Shown one piece after another: positions 61,840-64,000 of a DNA stretch of 64,000 nucleotides (within the stretch, counting starts at the first letter, position 1; each line of letters opens with the position of its first letter). Source of the DNA: Bacillota bacterium (GTDB lineage Bacteria; Bacillota; UBA4882; UBA8346); NCBI GenBank assembly GCA_029776205.1, contig JAKOTQ010000089.1:19523-83522 (forward strand), in the 5' to 3' direction. The notes beneath the pieces were generated by a model. The model was not told the origin of the DNA and did no database searches. It saw only the letters and a program-made list of their open reading frames with translations. The position numbers and the translations under genes were made by a program.

Positions 61840-63587
61840 AACCTTTAGCTAAACCTGTCATTACCAATCCAGCCCGGGTCTTATGTCACACCGCCTGGGT
61901 TCTTACCTTCTACGAACTCAGACGCAATCGTATAGCTTTCATCTTTCCGGCGTTCGTCTGCTGTTTCATCTTACTGGGCTCAATTTTTATCAAAACATTA
62001 TCCATCTCTGTAACTTTTCTGGATATGTCGCTTATCGGGTTGTATTTTATTCTGGCAATGATTTATGGTTTACTGGCTTTCAGTGGCGAGCAGGATCATA
62101 AGACTTTGGATTTTGTGATCAGCCGTCCTATTCCACCAAGCCTGATTTTAGGGACCAAATATGGTATCAGCTGTCTGATATTATTTGGATGGTATTTTCT
62201 GTTTCAATATTTATTTCCGCTCCATTGGGATTTACTGCCTTTACCCAAGGGAATGAGTGTTCACTGGTTGACATTATTGGTGTTCGTCATCCATGCCATC
62301 AGCCTGTTAGCAGGTTTGATTTCAAAAGGTTTAGAACGTTTTTTTATGGTGATCGTGACCACATCCGGTATGGCCTATCTATCCTATTTCATCTGGGATC
62401 ATCTGTTTCAGTTATTGACTGCTAATTATTACTGGTACGATATTCCCCCCATTTTAATGAAAACGGTGACTATCTGGATTCCCGTATTTTTAACTATAAT
62501 GAGCTTACTTATTCCATTAACAGCTGCCATGTGGCTGTTACGCAACCGTCTGCCGATATCTCAATTTAAACTGGGCCAATTCACGATTGCCATCTGGTTT
62601 ATTGTTTTGATCGGTTTGGGATTATTTAAAAGTGTTTTTGCACCTGTTCTTCATCCCGTACCAACAGCCAAATATGGTGACTGGCATGAATCATCGGGTA
62701 TCATTATTGCCAAGGCTGTAAGTAGTAATTATCAATTTCATCGGATACCTGATGATCAACAAATCCCCTGTCAATTGTTACTATCCAAGCCAAACCGTAA
62801 ACCAAAGATCATTTACCAAGGGAATAATCTAATGTATCCCCGTTTTTCACCGGATGGCCAATGGGTCGTCTTTTCTGAAGCCGATGAACTCAAAATTGTT
62901 CACTTAAAATCAGGGAGAGTAACGACTATTGGGCCGGGCCGAATAGGAACTTGGGCTGATGACAGTCAACGTATTATTTTCAATCGCCTTATCGGTCCTA
63001 ACGGTTTGTCTCTACTTTATGAATATCATTGTAATAACCGTGCTTTGCAACCATTAACGTCGCAAAAGTTCCAAATTGCCGATCTCCTTTGGAATACAGT
63101 TCAAAACGAGTTGTTGATCGTCGATTTCGACCAATCTTTGCACCATTTTAACTTAAGTGACAATACCCTTAGTAACACAACACCCTTTGAAGATATTGAT
63201 AAAATGCATGTCATATTCGGAATCACCCGTCCTTTAGTCCGTATGACTTCCGACATGAAACATCTATTTTTTGCTTACATTTTGCAAGACTCATTAAAAA
63301 TTTATCTCTACGATCTTCAAAAGAGAGAGTTTAATTTCAGTCAAGAAATTACCAACTTCCGTCTTAAACCCGATGCCCCCATCCTTTTAAAACCTGATTT
63401 TACAGCTTTGCTCTGGCCACGCATTGATGGCGGTTTCACCTATGAAGGCACTAAATATTATATTGATCGTGAACATCAACACTCTCATCATGATCACATT
63501 CATGACCATGATGATCATGATCTCGACCATTGCAATGACCTAGATCATCACCACGATCATGACCATCATGACCACGATCATCATTAA
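61836..63587 (+). CDS. ABC-2-type permease with propeller-like domain and His/Asp-rich tail (2)
   Basis: 583 residues, overlapping the previous gene by ATGA. Membrane helices occupy about residues 30-275 (FIFPAFVCCFILLGSIFI, MIYGLLAFSGEQDHKTLDFV with the ABC-2-like TLDFVISRPIPPSLIL loop). The outer domain has YPRFSPDGQWVVFSEADELK, IVHLKSGRVTTIGPG and GTWADDSQRIIFNR repeats like those of the neighbour, so the two permeases look like diverged duplicates forming a heterodimer. The last 39 residues contain about 18 His and 12 Asp (EHQHSHHDHIHDHDDHD and so on), a probable metal-binding tail. The tail DNA is repetitive and may vary in length. Confidence 0.8.
   Translation: MKPLAKPVITNPARVLCHTAWVLTFYELRRNRIAFIFPAFVCCFILLGSIFIKTLSISVTFLDMSLIGLYFILAMIYGLLAFSGEQDHKTLDFVISRPIPPSLILGTKYGISCLILFGWYFLFQYLFPLHWDLLPLPKGMSVHWLTLLVFVIHAISLLAGLISKGLERFFMVIVTTSGMAYLSYFIWDHLFQLLTANYYWYDIPPILMKTVTIWIPVFLTIMSLLIPLTAAMWLLRNRLPISQFKLGQFTIAIWFIVLIGLGLFKSVFAPVLHPVPTAKYGDWHESSGIIIAKAVSSNYQFHRIPDDQQIPCQLLLSKPNRKPKIIYQGNNLMYPRFSPDGQWVVFSEADELKIVHLKSGRVTTIGPGRIGTWADDSQRIIFNRLIGPNGLSLLYEYHCNNRALQPLTSQKFQIADLLWNTVQNELLIVDFDQSLHHFNLSDNTLSNTTPFEDIDKMHVIFGITRPLVRMTSDMKHLFFAYILQDSLKIYLYDLQKREFNFSQEITNFRLKPDAPILLKPDFTALLWPRIDGGFTYEGTKYYIDREHQHSHHDHIHDHDDHDLDHCNDLDHHHDHDHHDHDHH
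63478..63584 (+). repeat. Simple-sequence repeat coding the His/Asp tail
   Basis: CAT, CAC, GAT and GAC codons alternate almost without break. The DNA is prone to slippage and length change. Confidence 0.8.
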
Positions 63588-63596
63588 CCATAAAAA

Positions 63597-63627
63597 ACCA
63601 CTTCATAAGTTTGAAGTGGTTTTTTTA
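63597..63627 (+). terminator. Intrinsic terminator of the ABC-propeller operon
   Basis: AACCACTTCA / TGAAGTGGTT stem, TAAGTT loop, seven T after it. Confidence 0.9.
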
Positions 63628-63691
63628 TAGATTCGTATATGTGATCCTTGATCCGAATCTTCAAAGACCTTCATTTAAAATTAATCTTTGT

Positions 63692-63743
63692 GACGCCCGG
63701 ATGGCGTCAGGGCTCGACGACCCGGATGGTCAATAGCCGAGCC
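63692..63743. other. Twin hairpins with identical CGGAT loops downstream of 5S rRNA
   Basis: GACGCC-CGGAT-GGCGTC (63692-63708) and GACC-CGGAT-GGTC (63719-63731) carry the same loop; the second is enclosed by GGCTCG / CGAGCC arms (63711-63743). They lie beyond the rRNA terminator on the minus strand. No known RNA class is recognised. Confidence 0.5.
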
Positions 63744-63768
63744 TTACGATTCCCAGCGACAAAAACAA

Positions 63769-63796
63769 CGAAGGCTTCGAGTTTCCTCAAAGCCTT
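63769..63796 (-). terminator. Probable rRNA operon terminator
   Basis: GAAGGCTT / AAGCCTTC stem, extended by GAG / CTC with a mismatch, with TTGTTTTT after it on the minus strand. It lies 12 bases past the 5S 3' end. Confidence 0.8.
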
Positions 63797-63808
63797 CTTA
63801 AAAATTAA

Positions 63809-63926
63809 TCCTGGCGACGCCTTACTCTCCCAGCCGGTCGCCCGACAAGTACCATCAGCGCAGAGGGGCTTAACTGCCGTGTTCGGAATGGGAACGGGTG
63901 GTTCCCCCTCGCTATCATCACCAGGA
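63809..63926 (-). rRNA. rrf: 5S ribosomal RNA
   Basis: On the minus strand the 5' end TCCTGGTGATGATAGCGAGG pairs with the 3' end GTCGCCAGGA. The conserved block CCGTTCCCATTCCGAACACG and the AGTTAAGCCCCTCTGCGC loop are present. Length about 118. The upstream sequence contains a TGCAGTTTTCAGGGTGCA spacer typical of the 23S-5S gap in Firmicutes, so a 23S gene is expected just past base 64000. Confidence 0.95.
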
Positions 63927-64000
63927 AATTTGATTCATTTTTCATTAAATTCACAGGATTTGCACCCTGAAAACTGCATAGGAAATTGTTTCGTTCTTAC

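Noticed and set aside
63692..63743. tRNA gene downstream of the 5S rRNA
   Set aside because: The hairpins do not make a cloverleaf and there is no T-loop or anticodon arm. No tRNA was found anywhere in the window by eye.

Overview
The window is chromosomal DNA of an anaerobic, endospore-forming, probably Gram-positive bacterium (Bacillota, Clostridia-like; genus not resolvable from the sequence). The evidence is Spo0A, SpoIVB, a collagen-like spore-surface protein, a SPOCS-domain protein, Firmicute gene orders (obg-yhbY-proB-nadD-yqeK-rsfS-leuS and fapR-fabH), the [FeFe]-hydrogenase maturation set, strong AGGAGG ribosome sites with frequent TTG/GTG starts, and many intrinsic terminators. Most genes lie on the minus strand, and a 5S rRNA (minus strand) sits at the right edge.

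Layout. 1-8.7 kb: the 3' end of msrB, a DUF2937 membrane protein, a two-domain AdoMet-decarboxylase-like protein, a glycosyltransferase next to a collagen-like protein, a SPOCS protein, a GltD-like flavoprotein, a lipoprotein and small unknowns. 8.7-17.8 kb: an orphan hybrid sensor kinase, a complete NMT1/SsuA-type ABC importer, a polyprenyl synthase convergent with a tetraprenyl-beta-curcumene synthase homologue, and an HD-GYP protein. 18-21 kb: an AlkA-type glycosylase, a cupin gene cut short behind an attenuator-like leader, and an IS3-family element inserted into an HD-domain gene. 21.3-26.9 kb: a GC-richer operon hydG-aspA-hydF-TM1266-hydE with a Rex-like operator and a terminator in its leader. 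27.4-28.8 kb: cstA.

28.9-35.6 kb is an AT-rich accessory stretch. It holds an intact GNAT acetyltransferase and a frameshifted copy, two families of dispersed noncoding repeats (called R1 and R2 here), two unknown proteins, a decayed gene and a eukaryotic-type Ser/Thr kinase. 35.6-39.7 kb is a sugar-phosphate operon: split transketolase, a phosphofructokinase with PPi-type residues, and class II aldolase. 39.7-47.1 kb holds RNase HI, endonuclease IV, an envelope cluster (MraY-like, GT2, SteB/MctB-like, SteA-like), spo0A and spoIVB. 47.2-59.1 kb holds leuS, rsfS, yqeK, PilZ, RRM, nadD, proB, yhbY, obg, fabH, fapR and glnN. 59.3-63.6 kb is a three-gene ABC operon whose two permeases each carry a large propeller-like outer domain; the second ends in a His/Asp-rich tail and the ATPase appears to lack a standard start codon.

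Best candidates for something new: the ABC-propeller operon (59.3-63.6 kb), the hydG leader with overlapping operator and attenuator, the R1/R2 repeats around the duplicated GNAT gene, and the tandem AdoMet-decarboxylase-like protein with one inactive half. All function calls come from reading motifs; no database search was run.
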